From Streptomyces sp. Alt3 (GTDB lineage Bacteria; Actinomycetota; Actinomycetes; Streptomycetales; Streptomycetaceae), in NCBI RefSeq assembly GCF_030719215.1, contig NZ_CP120983.1:5828001-5892000 (forward strand): a DNA stretch of 64,000 nucleotides, in the 5' to 3' direction. This document shows, in pieces, positions 40,394 to 48,885 of the stretch. Each line of letters begins with the position of its first letter. Positions within the stretch are counted from its first letter, which is position 1. The position numbers and the translations under genes are program-made. Below the pieces are notes generated by a model. It was not told where the DNA came from and did not search any database. It saw only the letters and a list, made by a program, of their open reading frames with translations.

Positions 40394-40822
40394 ATGCGCA
40401 CCACCTTCCTCGCCGCCACCCTGGCGGCCACCGCACTCGTCCCGGCCACCGCCCTGTCCTCGGGCGCCGCTCCGGCCGCCCACCACGGGGCCACCGGACA
40501 GCAGCACGCCCGCAGCGCCCCGCAGGCCGCACCGGCAGGGCTCGCGCCCTGCGGCTCGGGGCAGCTCTGCCTCTGGGCGAAGCCGGACTTCAAGGGGGCC
40601 TCCCAGGCCCATGAACTGTCCACCGTCGACATCGAGAGCTGCGTACCCCTGCCGGCCGACTCGTCCGCACAGGCACTGGTGAACCGCACCGGGCGGCCCG
40701 TCACCACCTATCAGTCGGCCGAGTGCGCCGAGACCGGCGAGTTCGAGACCTACCCGGGCGGCGGCACCTGGGTGCCCCGGTCCCCGTACACGGTGAGGGC
40801 CTTCAAGATCTGGGAGAGCTGA
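40394..40822 (+). CDS. secreted peptidase inhibitor family I36 protein
   Basis: 142 aa; Sec signal peptide MRTTFLAATLAATALVPATA with cleavage about residue 25, then an Ala/His/Gln-rich spacer. The mature domain, LAPCGSGQLCLWAKPDFKGA with further Cys in IESCVPLP and SAECAETG, is the beta/gamma-crystallin-like I36 fold (SMI, Streptomyces metalloproteinase inhibitor, relatives). Four cysteines should form two disulfides. Inhibition of a metalloprotease is the family precedent; many family members are untested. The ribosome site before ATG 40394 is weak. Convergent with aceE. Confidence 0.85.
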   Translation: MRTTFLAATLAATALVPATALSSGAAPAAHHGATGQQHARSAPQAAPAGLAPCGSGQLCLWAKPDFKGASQAHELSTVDIESCVPLPADSSAQALVNRTGRPVTTYQSAECAETGEFETYPGGGTWVPRSPYTVRAFKIWES

Positions 40823-40843
40823 GCGGCCCCGGGCCCGGACACG

Positions 40844-40883
40844 CCGGAGGGCGGCAGGGTCCTCGGACCCCACCGCCCTCCGG
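40844..40883. terminator. bidirectional terminator
   Basis: CCGGAGGGCGG (40844-40854) pairs with CCGCCCTCCGG (40873-40883), with an inner GGGTCC/GGACCC stem. It lies between the convergent I36-type gene and aceE. Confidence 0.75.
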
Positions 40884-40897
40884 TTCCGCCAGGAGCG

Positions 40898-43639
40898 TTA
40901 CGCGTCGCCACCGGCCGGGCCGGGGCCCGCCGCGGCCACGTCCAGCAGCTCGTAACGGTCCAGCGCCGTCTTCAGCGCCGAACGGTCGATCTTGCCTTCC
41001 TTCGCGAGCTCGGTGAGCACCGCCAGCACGATCGACTGCGCGTCGATGTGGAAGTAGCGGCGGGCCGCACCCCGGGTGTCGGCGAAGCCGAAGCCGTCCG
41101 CACCCAGTGACTGGTACGCGCCGGGCACCCAGCGGGCGATCTGGTCGGGCACGGAGCGCATCCAGTCCGAGACCGCCACGAACGGCCCCTCGGAACCGGA
41201 GAGCTTCTCCGTCACGTAGGGGACGCGCTGCTCCTCCTCCGGGTGGAGCAGGTTGTGACGCTCCACCTCGACCGCCTCGCGGCGCAGTTCGTTCCAGGAG
41301 GTCGCCGACCAGACGTCCGCCTTCACGTTCCACTCGTCGGCGAGGATCCGCTGGGCCTCGACCGCCCACGGGACCGCCACGCCGGACGCCAGGATCTGGG
41401 CCGGGATCTGGCCCTTCTCGCCGGCGCGATAGCGGTGGACGCCCTTGAGGATGCCCTCGACGTCCACGTCGGCGGGCTCGGCCGGGTGCTGGATCGGCTC
41501 GTTGTAGACGGTGAGGTAGTAGAAGACGTCCTCGTTCTCGTCGGGGGTCCCGCCGTACATCCGGCGCAGACCGTCCTTCACGATGTGCGCGATCTCGTAC
41601 CCGAAGGCCGGGTCGTAGGAGACACAGGCCGGGTTCGTCGAGGCGAGCAGCTGCGAGTGGCCGTCCGCGTGCTGCAGACCCTCACCGGTCAGAGTCGTAC
41701 GGCCGGCGGTCGCACCCAGCACGAAACCGCGCGAGAGCTGGTCGGCCATCTGCCAGAACTGGTCACCGGTGCGCTGGAAACCGAACATCGAGTAGAAGAC
41801 GTACACCGGGATCAGGGGCTCGCCGTGCGTGGCGTACGCCGAACCCGCGGCGATCAGCGAGGCCGTGCAGCCGGCCTCCGAGATCCCGTCGTGCAGCATC
41901 TGCCCGGTCGGCGACTCCTTGTACGCGAGGAGGAGCTCACGGTCCACCGACTCGTACTGCTGCCCCAGCGGGTTGTAGATCTTCGCGCTCGGGAAGAACG
42001 CGTCCATGCCGAAGGTGCGGTACTCGTCGGGCGCGATCAGCACGAAACGCTTGCCGATCTCCTTGTCCCGCATGAGCTCCTTCAGGACACGGACGAACGC
42101 CATGGTCGTGGCGATCGACTGCTGACCCGAACCCTTCTTCGCGGTCGCGTACACCTTGTCGTCCGGGAGGGGCAGCGGCTTCGACCGCACCACACGCGTC
42201 GGGACGTAACCGCCCAGACCCTGGCGGCGGTCGTGCATGTACTGGATCTCCTCCGAGTCGCGGCCCGGGTGGTAGTACGGCGGGTTGCCGTCCTCCAGCT
42301 GCTTGTCCGCGATCGGGATGTGCAGACGGTCACGGAAGCGCTTGAGGTCGTCCGCCGTGAGCTTCTTCATCTGGTGGGTCGCGTTGCGGCCCTCGAAGTT
42401 CGGCCCGAGCGTCCAGCCCTTGACCGTCTGCGCCAGGATCACGGTCGGCTGGCCCTTGTGGGCCTTGGCCGCCGCGTACGCCGCGTAGACCTTCCGGTGG
42501 TCGTGGCCGCCGCGCCCCAGGTGCAGGATCTGGTGGTCGGACATGTCCTTGACCATGTCCCGCAGCCGCGGGTCGTCCCCGAAGAAGTGCTCGCGGATGT
42601 ACGCCCCGGTCTCCGTGGCGTACGTCTGGAACTGGCCGTCCGGGGTGGTGTTCAGCTTGTTGACCAGGATGCCCGTGCGGTCCTGCGCGAGCAGCGGGTC
42701 CCAGGTGCGGTCCCAGACCAGCTTGATGACGTTCCAGCCGGCGCCGCGGAACTGCGACTCCAGCTCCTGGATGATCTTGCCGTTGCCGCGCACCGGGCCG
42801 TCGAGTCGCTGCAGGTTGCAGTTCACCACGAACGTGAGGTTGTCCAGGCCCTCACGGGCGGCGATCGACAGCTGGCCGAGCGACTCCGGCTCGTCCATCT
42901 CGCCGTCGCCGAGATAGGCCCAGACGTGCGAGTCGGAGGTGTCGGCGATGCCGCGCGCCTCCATGTAGCGGTTCATCCGCGCCTGGTAGATCGCGCCCAG
43001 CGGGCCGAGGCCCATCGAGACGGTGGGGAACTCCCAGAAGTCCGGCATCGACCGCGGATGCGGGTAGCTGGACAGCGCGTGCCCGGCCTTCGACTTCTCC
43101 TGGCGGAACCCGTCGAGCTGCGCCTCGCTCAGCCGGTCGAGCAGGAAGGCGCGGGCGTAGATGCCCGGGGACGCGTGTCCCTGGAAGAAGATCTGGTCGC
43201 CGCCCCGGCCGTCGTCCTTGCCGCGGAAGAAGTGGTTGAAGCCGACGTCGTACAGCGAGGCGGAGGAGGCGAAGGTGGCGATGTGACCGCCGACACCGAT
43301 CCCGGGCCGCTGGGCGCGGGAGACCATCACCGCGGCGTTCCAGCGGGTCGCGTTGAGGACCTTGCGCTCGATCTCCTCGTCGCCGGGGAAGAACGGCTCG
43401 TCCTTCGTGGCGATCGTGTTGATGTAGTCGGTGCTGCGCATCTCGGGCACGGCCACGCGCTTCTCGCGCGCGCGCTCGATGAGCCGGAGCATCAGATAGC
43501 GGGCCCGCTCCCGGCCGCGCTCGTCGACGGCGGCGTCGAGGGAGTCCAGCCATTCCTGGGTCTCTTCGGGATCGAAGTCCGGGACCTGGCTGGGAAGGCC
43601 GCCAATGATGATCGGGTTGCGATCGGATGCGGAAGCCAC
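40898..43639 (-). CDS. aceE: pyruvate dehydrogenase E1 component (homodimeric AceE)
   Basis: 913 aa; thiamine-diphosphate enzyme that decarboxylates pyruvate and acetylates the lipoyl domain of E2, feeding the TCA cycle and fatty-acid synthesis. The length matches homodimeric E1. The ThDP-binding motif GDGEMDEPESLGQLSIA ending near VVNCNLQRLDGP is intact, as are HIATFASSASLYDVGFNHFF and the E. coli AceE-like RTTLTGEGLQHADGHS. The start ATG 43639 has GGAAC upstream. E2 and E3 are not in the window. A 19-base palindrome in the upstream gap is a candidate control site. Confidence 0.97.
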   Translation of the reverse strand: MASASDRNPIIIGGLPSQVPDFDPEETQEWLDSLDAAVDERGRERARYLMLRLIERAREKRVAVPEMRSTDYINTIATKDEPFFPGDEEIERKVLNATRWNAAVMVSRAQRPGIGVGGHIATFASSASLYDVGFNHFFRGKDDGRGGDQIFFQGHASPGIYARAFLLDRLSEAQLDGFRQEKSKAGHALSSYPHPRSMPDFWEFPTVSMGLGPLGAIYQARMNRYMEARGIADTSDSHVWAYLGDGEMDEPESLGQLSIAAREGLDNLTFVVNCNLQRLDGPVRGNGKIIQELESQFRGAGWNVIKLVWDRTWDPLLAQDRTGILVNKLNTTPDGQFQTYATETGAYIREHFFGDDPRLRDMVKDMSDHQILHLGRGGHDHRKVYAAYAAAKAHKGQPTVILAQTVKGWTLGPNFEGRNATHQMKKLTADDLKRFRDRLHIPIADKQLEDGNPPYYHPGRDSEEIQYMHDRRQGLGGYVPTRVVRSKPLPLPDDKVYATAKKGSGQQSIATTMAFVRVLKELMRDKEIGKRFVLIAPDEYRTFGMDAFFPSAKIYNPLGQQYESVDRELLLAYKESPTGQMLHDGISEAGCTASLIAAGSAYATHGEPLIPVYVFYSMFGFQRTGDQFWQMADQLSRGFVLGATAGRTTLTGEGLQHADGHSQLLASTNPACVSYDPAFGYEIAHIVKDGLRRMYGGTPDENEDVFYYLTVYNEPIQHPAEPADVDVEGILKGVHRYRAGEKGQIPAQILASGVAVPWAVEAQRILADEWNVKADVWSATSWNELRREAVEVERHNLLHPEEEQRVPYVTEKLSGSEGPFVAVSDWMRSVPDQIARWVPGAYQSLGADGFGFADTRGAARRYFHIDAQSIVLAVLTELAKEGKIDRSALKTALDRYELLDVAAAGPGPAGGDA

Positions 43640-44120
43640 GCTGTTCCTTCGCTGCTCGGTGATGCTCTTCGGGGCCTGGTTGCGGGGAATGTACCCCCGC
43701 GTCGGAGGCGTAAGCCGTCTCCATCGTGTACCGCGAGGACCTGAACGTCACCTCTACTGTGGGGTAACACGAGGTTCCCGGACACCGTGTCCGGGGCACC
43801 AGTACCAGCAGCGCGAGGGCGACCCTGCCCAAACCGCAACCATACGCCCAACCCGGCCAAGCGTTCCCAAAGCCCGTTCGAATCCGAATGGCGGAGCGAA
43901 ACGGCATAAGCTGAGGAAGGACGTAAAGGGTCCGGACAGCATTTCCGGCCCCGCAGGAGACATGCCTGAGGTTGCGGTGACGTGGCAGGGAACGTCACCG
44001 TTTAGGCGGTCTCGGACGCCGGGTACTTGCGCGATTCGCCGAGCCCGTGTGGACTACGGCCAATGCCCCGCGCACGCGCGTGGCTGAAGCATTTTCCGAA
44101 ACATGATCAGGAGGCAACCC
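43640..44120. other. 481-bp divergent region between aceE and DUF3052
   Basis: It holds both promoters, a 19-base palindrome (43777-43795) and a hairpin GGTGACGT/ACGTCACC (43976-43999). A short frame from ATG 43962 to 44087 (41 codons, MPEVAVTWQG) has AGGAG two bases before it. Its start would place the hairpin inside it, so it might be a leader peptide, but there is no other support. ATG 44103 is in frame with the DUF3052 gene but lies before its ribosome site. Confidence 0.45.
43777..43795. promoter_or_regulatory. 19-bp palindrome upstream of aceE
   Basis: CCCGGACAC-C-GTGTCCGGG is perfect over nine base pairs. It lies 138 bases before the aceE start and 326 before the DUF3052 start. Its form suits a dimeric regulator; as a transcription terminator the one-base loop would be unusable. 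Confidence 0.5.
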
Positions 44121-44558
44121 GTGAGCGCGACCGCGGACCACGCGGAGGAACGGACCAACACGGCCGTCAGGCTTGGGTTCGAACCCGGACAGGTGGTCCA
44201 GGAGATCGGCTACGACGACGACGTCGAGCAGGAGCTCCGTGAGGGCATTGAGGCCACAATCGGCCAGGAACTCGTCGACGAGGACTACGACGACGTCGCT
44301 GACGTCGTCCTGCTCTGGTTCCGCGACGAGGACGGCGACCTTACGGACGCGCTGGTGGATGCCATTGGTCTGATCGAGGACGGTGGCACGGTCTGGCTGC
44401 TGACGCCCAAGACCGGCCGGGACGGATACGTCGAGCCGAGCGACATCAACGAGGCTGCCCAGACAGCTGGTCTTGCCCAGACCAAGAGCATCAACGCGGG
44501 CAAGGACTGGACGGGCAGCCGTCTGGTCACCCCCAAGGGGGCCAAGGCCAAGCGCTGA
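44121..44558 (+). CDS. DUF3052 domain-containing protein
   Basis: 145 aa; small acidic cytoplasmic protein conserved beside aceE in actinobacteria, function unknown. The segments LGFEPGQVVQEIGYDDDVE, DVVLLWFRDEDGDL and GGTVWLLTPKTGRDGYVEP mark the family. A basic C-terminal tail (TPKGAKAKR) contrasts with the acidic body. The start is GTG 44121, because AGGAGG sits seven bases before it; an ATG six codons earlier lies upstream of that ribosome site and is rejected. A strong terminator follows. Confidence 0.92.
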   Translation: MSATADHAEERTNTAVRLGFEPGQVVQEIGYDDDVEQELREGIEATIGQELVDEDYDDVADVVLLWFRDEDGDLTDALVDAIGLIEDGGTVWLLTPKTGRDGYVEPSDINEAAQTAGLAQTKSINAGKDWTGSRLVTPKGAKAKR

Positions 44559-44574
44559 GCTCTTCCATCACGAC

Positions 44575-44613
44575 CGAAGGCCCCCGTCGGCAGCACGCCG
44601 GCGGGGGCCTTCG
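44575..44613 (+). terminator. terminator of DUF3052 gene
   Basis: A 17-bp stem (44575-44591 with 44597-44613, one G-T pair) around AGCAC, 16 bases beyond the stop. Confidence 0.85.
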
Positions 44614-44722
44614 TACGCGCCGCCACGGTTCTGCCCGGGTCGCCCCGGGGCTGCGTAGGGTGGGTTTCACCCGGACGGCCCAGAGCCGGGAAGACCGACG
44701 TCACCGAAGGGATGCTTGTCAC

Positions 44723-45181
44723 ATGGCGATCGAGGCCGGCACGAAGGCTCCGGATTTCGAGCTGAAGGACAACCACGGGCGGACCGTGAAGCTCTCCGAC
44801 TTCCGGGGCGAGAAGAACGTGGTGCTGCTCTTCTACCCGTTCGCCTTCACCGGCGTCTGCACGGGGGAGCTGTGCGCGCTCCGTGACGAGCTGCCCGCGT
44901 TCGAGAACGACGACACCCAGCTTCTCGCGGTCTCCAACGACTCGATCCACACCCTGCGCGTCTTCGCCGAGCAGGAGGGACTCGAGTACCCCCTGCTGTC
45001 GGACTTCTGGCCGCACGGGGAGACCTCGCGGGCGTACGGCGTCTTCGACGAGGACAAGGGCTGCGCGGTGCGCGGCACGTTCATCATCGACAAGGAGGGC
45101 GTGGTCCGCTGGACCGTCGTCAACGGCCTGCCGGACGCGCGTGACCTGAACGACTACATCAAGGCACTCGACTCGATCTGA
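44723..45181 (+). CDS. peroxiredoxin, AhpE type (1-Cys)
   Basis: 152 aa; thiol peroxidase that reduces peroxides and peroxynitrite. The peroxidatic Cys46 is in FYPFAFTGVCTGELC (PxxxTxxC signature). A second Cys51 lies five residues on, as in AhpE of mycobacteria, and Cys113 is in EDKGCAVRG. FELKDNHGRTVKLSDFRG is the typical thioredoxin-fold entry. Start ATG 44723 after GAAGGG; in-frame codons upstream are untranslated leader. It is alone on its transcript, between DUF3052 and the ter cluster. Confidence 0.93.
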   Translation: MAIEAGTKAPDFELKDNHGRTVKLSDFRGEKNVVLLFYPFAFTGVCTGELCALRDELPAFENDDTQLLAVSNDSIHTLRVFAEQEGLEYPLLSDFWPHGETSRAYGVFDEDKGCAVRGTFIIDKEGVVRWTVVNGLPDARDLNDYIKALDSI

Positions 45182-45320
45182 TCCGTGGGGGCCGGGGGGA
45201 CCGGACGCCTCCGGTTGCACCCGGGGACCCCGGACCCCCGCCCGGTCCGCGGCCGGGGGTCCGTGATGTGCTGGATCCGGGGTTTGCGACCTCCCGGATC
45301 CGGGGATCTCCTGGCGGCGA

Positions 45321-45345
45321 CCGGCCAAAAGCCTGTTTTGGCCGG
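45321..45345. terminator. hairpin upstream of ter cluster
   Basis: A perfect 10-bp stem CCGGCCAAAA/TTTTGGCCGG around GCCTG lies 140 bases after the peroxiredoxin stop and about 95 before the first terD. The A/T-rich upper stem is unusual for this genome. It may be a terminator or a control element of the terD transcript. Confidence 0.5.
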
Positions 45346-45438
45346 GAACCGGTCACTAGGATCCAATCGTTGATCCGATGCCAACGCACGACGGGGGCGC
45401 TGGTGTCTGCCGGCCCTCTCTAAACTTTTGGAGGACTC

Positions 45439-46014
45439 GTGGGAGTCAGCCTCAGCAAGGGCGGCAACGTCTCGCTGACCAAGGCCGCGCCGAACCTGAC
45501 CGCGGTCATCGTCGGTCTGGGCTGGGATGCCCGGACGACCACCGGCGGTGATTTCGACCTCGACGCCAGCGCTCTGCTGACGAACGCCGAGGGCAAGGTC
45601 GGCAGCGACGGGAATTTCGTCTTCTTCAACAACCTCAAGAGCCCCGACGGCTCCGTCGAGCACACCGGTGACAACCTCACCGGTGAGGGCGAGGGCGACG
45701 ACGAGGTCATCAAGGTCAACCTCGCGGGCGTACCCGCCGATGTCGACAAGATCGTCTTCCCGGTCTCGATCTACGAGGCCGAGAGCCGTCAGCAGAGCTT
45801 CGGCCAGGTCCGCAACGCGTACATCCGCGTGGTGAACCAGGCGGACAACAGCGAGCTCGCCCGCTACGACCTGAGCGAGGACGCCTCGACGGAGACCGCC
45901 ATGGTCTTCGGTGAGCTCTACCGCAACGGCGCGGAGTGGAAGTTCCGTGCCATCGGCCAGGGGTACGCCTCGGGGCTGCGCGGCATCGCGCAGGACTTCG
46001 GCGTCAACGTCTGA
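45439..46014 (+). CDS. TerD family stress protein
   Basis: 191 aa; calcium-binding beta-sandwich of the tellurite/chemical-stress (Ter) system. Ca-ligand motifs are GGDFDLDASALL and SPDGSVEHTGDNLTGEGEGD. The N-terminus GVSLSKGGNVSLTKAAPNLT is diagnostic for TerD. Start GTG 45439 with TTGGAGG upstream. It is about 80 percent identical by eye to the next gene, so the pair arose by tandem duplication. Head of the ter block that continues to 55.3 kb. TerD proteins act at the inner face of the membrane with TerC-like proteins; the signal they sense is not established. Confidence 0.95.
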   Translation: MGVSLSKGGNVSLTKAAPNLTAVIVGLGWDARTTTGGDFDLDASALLTNAEGKVGSDGNFVFFNNLKSPDGSVEHTGDNLTGEGEGDDEVIKVNLAGVPADVDKIVFPVSIYEAESRQQSFGQVRNAYIRVVNQADNSELARYDLSEDASTETAMVFGELYRNGAEWKFRAIGQGYASGLRGIAQDFGVNV

Positions 46015-46053
46015 GCCGGTCCGGAGGAACCTCCGGACACCTTCAGCTCCATC

Positions 46054-46090
46054 GCGTCCGGCGCCGCACCATTCGTGCGGCGCCGGACGC
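46054..46090 (+). terminator. hairpin between tandem terD genes
   Basis: A perfect 16-bp stem (46054-46069 with 46075-46090) around CATTC. It probably limits read-through from the first terD into the second, so the two are likely to be separately tunable. Confidence 0.7.
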
Positions 46091-46168
46091 GCTCGGCAGA
46101 GCGCCCGGCGTCCGTCAGGCGCCCGTGCCGGGCCGGTAAGACCGTCATCGACTCGGGGAGGACACACC

Positions 46169-46744
46169 ATGGGCGTCACGCTCGCCAAGGGAGGCAATGT
46201 CTCCCTCTCCAAGGCCGCACCCAATCTCACGCAGGTGCTGGTCGGGCTCGGCTGGGACGCACGATCCACGACGGGAGCCGACTTCGACCTCGACGCCAGC
46301 GCACTGCTGTGCCAGTCGGGCCGGGTCCTCGGCGACGAGTGGTTCGTGTTCTACAACAACCTCACCAGCCCCGACGGCTCCGTCGAGCACACCGGTGACA
46401 ACCTCACGGGGGAGGGCGACGGTGACGACGAGTCCGTCATCGTGAACCTCACGCAGGTGCCGGCGCACTGCGACAAGATTCTTTTCCCGGTCTCCATCCA
46501 TGAAGCCGACAATCGTGGGCAGACATTCGGTCAGGTCAGCAATGCCTTCATCCGCGTGGTCAACCAGGCGGACGGCCAGGAGCTGGCGCGGTACGACCTC
46601 ACCGAGGACGCGTCGACGGAGACGGCGATGATCTTCGGCGAGCTCTACCGATATGGCGGGGAGTGGAAATTCCGTGCAGTCGGACAGGGGTACGCGTCAG
46701 GGCTCCGCGGCATCGCTCTAGACTTCGGGGTCAACGTTTCGTAA
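46169..46744 (+). CDS. TerD family stress protein, tandem paralogue
   Basis: 191 aa; same architecture as the preceding TerD, with Ca-ligand motifs GADFDLDASALL and SPDGSVEHTGDNLTGEGDGD. Differences include LCQSGRVLGDEWFVFYNN in place of the acidic loop of the first copy, and two extra Cys (Cys49-region and AHCDK). Start ATG 46169 (MGVTLAKGGNVSLS) with GGGAGG upstream; the longer open frame upstream overlaps the previous gene out of frame. It lies 71 bases before the DUF475 membrane gene and may be co-transcribed with it. Confidence 0.95.
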   Translation: MGVTLAKGGNVSLSKAAPNLTQVLVGLGWDARSTTGADFDLDASALLCQSGRVLGDEWFVFYNNLTSPDGSVEHTGDNLTGEGDGDDESVIVNLTQVPAHCDKILFPVSIHEADNRGQTFGQVSNAFIRVVNQADGQELARYDLTEDASTETAMIFGELYRYGGEWKFRAVGQGYASGLRGIALDFGVNVS

Positions 46745-46815
46745 AGCCGCGCACGGCGCGGGGGAGCCCCGTACTCAACCGGGGGAGACCCGTTACATAC
46801 ATGATGGGGTAGCCA

Positions 46816-47955
46816 GTGCTTCTGAAAACCTTCGGCTGGTCGTTCGCGGTGACCGCGATCGGCCTGGTCGCAGCGGTGTTCTACGGGGGGTGGCAGGCAT
46901 TCGGCATCGTCGCGATCCTGTCGGTCCTCGAGATCTCGCTGTCCTTCGACAACGCGGTGATCAACGCCGGAATCCTGAAGAAGATGAATGCCTTCTGGCA
47001 GAAGATCTTCCTCACCGTCGGTGTGCTCATCGCGGTCTTCGGTATGCGGCTGGTCTTCCCCGTGGTGATCGTGGCCATCAGCGCTCAGCTGGGGCCGATC
47101 GAGGCCATCGACCTCTCCTTCAACGACCCTGACCGCTACAAGGAACTGGTGACGGACGCCCATCCGTCGATCGCCGCGTTCGGTGGCATGTTCCTGCTCA
47201 TGATCTTCCTCGACTTCATTTTCGAGGACCGTGACATCCAGTGGCTGCGCTGGATCGAGCGCCCGCTCGCGAAGCTCGGCAAGGTCGACATGCTGTCGGT
47301 CTGCGTCGCGCTCATCGTCCTGCTGGTCTCGGCCATGACGTTCGCCACCCACGCGCACCAGCACGGCGGCGGGCACGCAGACAAGGCGTCGACCGTCATG
47401 CTCTCGGGCATCGCCGGTCTGATCACCTACCTCGTGGTCGGCGGCCTCTCCGGATTCTTCGAGAGCAAGCTCGAAGAGGAGGAGGAGCGCGAGCAGGAGG
47501 CCGAGGAAGAGGCCAAGAAGGCCGGCAAGCCGGTCTCCGGGGTACTCCTCGCGGGCAAGGCCGCGTTCTTCATGTTCCTCTACCTCGAGGTCCTCGACGC
47601 GTCCTTCTCGTTCGACGGCGTCATCGGCGCCTTCGCCATCACCAACGAGATCGTCCTGATGGCCCTCGGTCTCGGTATCGGTGCCATGTACGTCCGTTCG
47701 CTCACCGTGTACCTGGTCCGCCAGGGCACCCTGGACGACTACGTCTACCTGGAGCACGGCGCGCACTACGCGATCGGCGCCCTGTCGGTCATCCTGCTCG
47801 TCACCATCCAGTACGAGATCAACGAGCTCATCACCGGCTCCGTCGGCGTCATCCTGATCGGCTGGTCCTTCTGGTCCTCGGTGCGGCGCAACAAGGCGAT
47901 CGAGGCGGCCGGCGGCGGCTCCGATTCCAAGGCGGAAGTCTCCTCCGGGGTGTGA
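46816..47955 (+). CDS. DUF475 integral membrane protein (TerC-like)
   Basis: 379 aa; about nine membrane helices. Conserved acidic/Asn motifs EISLSFDNAVINAG (helix 2) and EVLDASFSFDGVIGAFAIT (helix 6) are the paired intramembrane sites of the TerC/DUF475 group, thought to bind or move a divalent metal. A strongly charged cytoplasmic loop (KLEEEEEREQEAEEEAKKAG) sits mid-protein, and a His-rich loop (THAHQHGGGH) just before it could bind metal. Start GTG 46816. TerC-like proteins form the membrane anchor of the Ter metal-sensing complex. Confidence 0.93.
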   Translation: MLLKTFGWSFAVTAIGLVAAVFYGGWQAFGIVAILSVLEISLSFDNAVINAGILKKMNAFWQKIFLTVGVLIAVFGMRLVFPVVIVAISAQLGPIEAIDLSFNDPDRYKELVTDAHPSIAAFGGMFLLMIFLDFIFEDRDIQWLRWIERPLAKLGKVDMLSVCVALIVLLVSAMTFATHAHQHGGGHADKASTVMLSGIAGLITYLVVGGLSGFFESKLEEEEEREQEAEEEAKKAGKPVSGVLLAGKAAFFMFLYLEVLDASFSFDGVIGAFAITNEIVLMALGLGIGAMYVRSLTVYLVRQGTLDDYVYLEHGAHYAIGALSVILLVTIQYEINELITGSVGVILIGWSFWSSVRRNKAIEAAGGGSDSKAEVSSGV

Positions 47956-47982
47956 CCCGGTAGGGAATGAGGAACGCTCTCT

Positions 47983-48049
47983 CTGCGGGGCGGCCCATGG
48001 CGGCGGTTCTCCGGGAACACCCGGACCCGACCCGGTGGCCGCCCCGCAG
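47983..48049 (+). terminator. long-loop hairpin between DUF475 and TerA-like genes
   Basis: CTGCGGGGCGGCC (47983-47995) pairs with GGCCGCCCCGCAG (48037-48049), with an inner CCGGG/CCCGG stem. It could terminate or attenuate transcription before the TerA-like gene. Confidence 0.55.
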
Positions 48050-48117
48050 TGGCGTGCGGGGCGTGTGGGCCGTATGCGCGGGGTCGGTCGTTACTACGGA
48101 TACGTATGGGGGTTGGG

Positions 48118-48852
48118 ATGGCCTTCTGGGACGGCCTTTTTCCGCGCCGGGCGGCGCAGTTCGAGTCGGGTAACTCCGCGACGAACTCGATCGTGCTCTC
48201 CAAGCGCAATGCCACGGTCTCGCTGAACAAGCAGGGTGCGCTGTCGGGCAATCTGCGCGTCAACCTGTCGTGGCGGATGCGTACGTCGGACATCGGCGGG
48301 CGGTCGCAGCAGAGCGGCCGACTGCTGCGGCCGCTGAAACTCTTCAAGCCCGAGGTGGTGCAGGCGCACACCCAGGGCATGGTCAACGTCGACCTGGACC
48401 TCGGCTGCATGTACGAACTGGCCGACGGGACGAGGGGCGTGGTGCAGCCCCTGGGCAACCTCATAGGCGACCTGAACGCGGCCCCCTACATCAGGCTCAG
48501 CGGGGACGACCGCTTCGGGGCGCCCTCGGGCGAGACCGTCTACGTGAACCTCGACAAGCGCGACGAGATCAAGCGCCTGCTGTTCTTCGTGTACATCTAC
48601 GACCAGACCCCCGCCTTCGACCGTACGCACGCCAAGGTGACCCTCTACCCGGGCAACGGCCCGCGCATCGAGATCGAGCTGGACGAGAGGGCCCCGCAGG
48701 CACGCTCCTGCGCCGTGTTCACCGTGGACAACACCAAGGGCGAACTCGTGGTGCGCCGCGAGGTGAAGTTCGTCTACGGCTTCCAGTCGGAGCTCGACCG
48801 CATGTACGGCTTCGGTATGCAGTGGGGGCGCGGCTACAAGACGCGGGCCTGA
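48118..48852 (+). CDS. TerA-like tellurium/stress resistance protein
   Basis: 244 aa; related to the TerA (COG4110) stress proteins. SIVLSKRNATVSLNKQG near the N-terminus and VNVDLDLGCMYELADGTRG are the equivalent of the TerD calcium region but shorter. VYVNLDKRDEIKRLLFFVYIYDQ and LVVRREVKFVYGFQSELDRMYGF fit the family. Cytoplasmic, no membrane segment. Start ATG 48118 after GGGGG; an ATG four codons earlier is less likely. It is convergent with the next TerD-like gene, leaving a 33-base gap. Confidence 0.87.
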   Translation: MAFWDGLFPRRAAQFESGNSATNSIVLSKRNATVSLNKQGALSGNLRVNLSWRMRTSDIGGRSQQSGRLLRPLKLFKPEVVQAHTQGMVNVDLDLGCMYELADGTRGVVQPLGNLIGDLNAAPYIRLSGDDRFGAPSGETVYVNLDKRDEIKRLLFFVYIYDQTPAFDRTHAKVTLYPGNGPRIEIELDERAPQARSCAVFTVDNTKGELVVRREVKFVYGFQSELDRMYGFGMQWGRGYKTRA

Positions 48853-48885
48853 ATGGGCGCGGTGAGGGGCCGCCGTACCCCCGGA

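Noticed and set aside
44103..44120. ATG start six codons upstream for DUF3052
   Set aside because: It lies before the AGGAGG that serves GTG 44121.
45181..45438. Possible tRNA or riboswitch before the first terD
   Set aside because: Only one clean hairpin (45321-45345) is present; no cloverleaf and no conserved riboswitch core.
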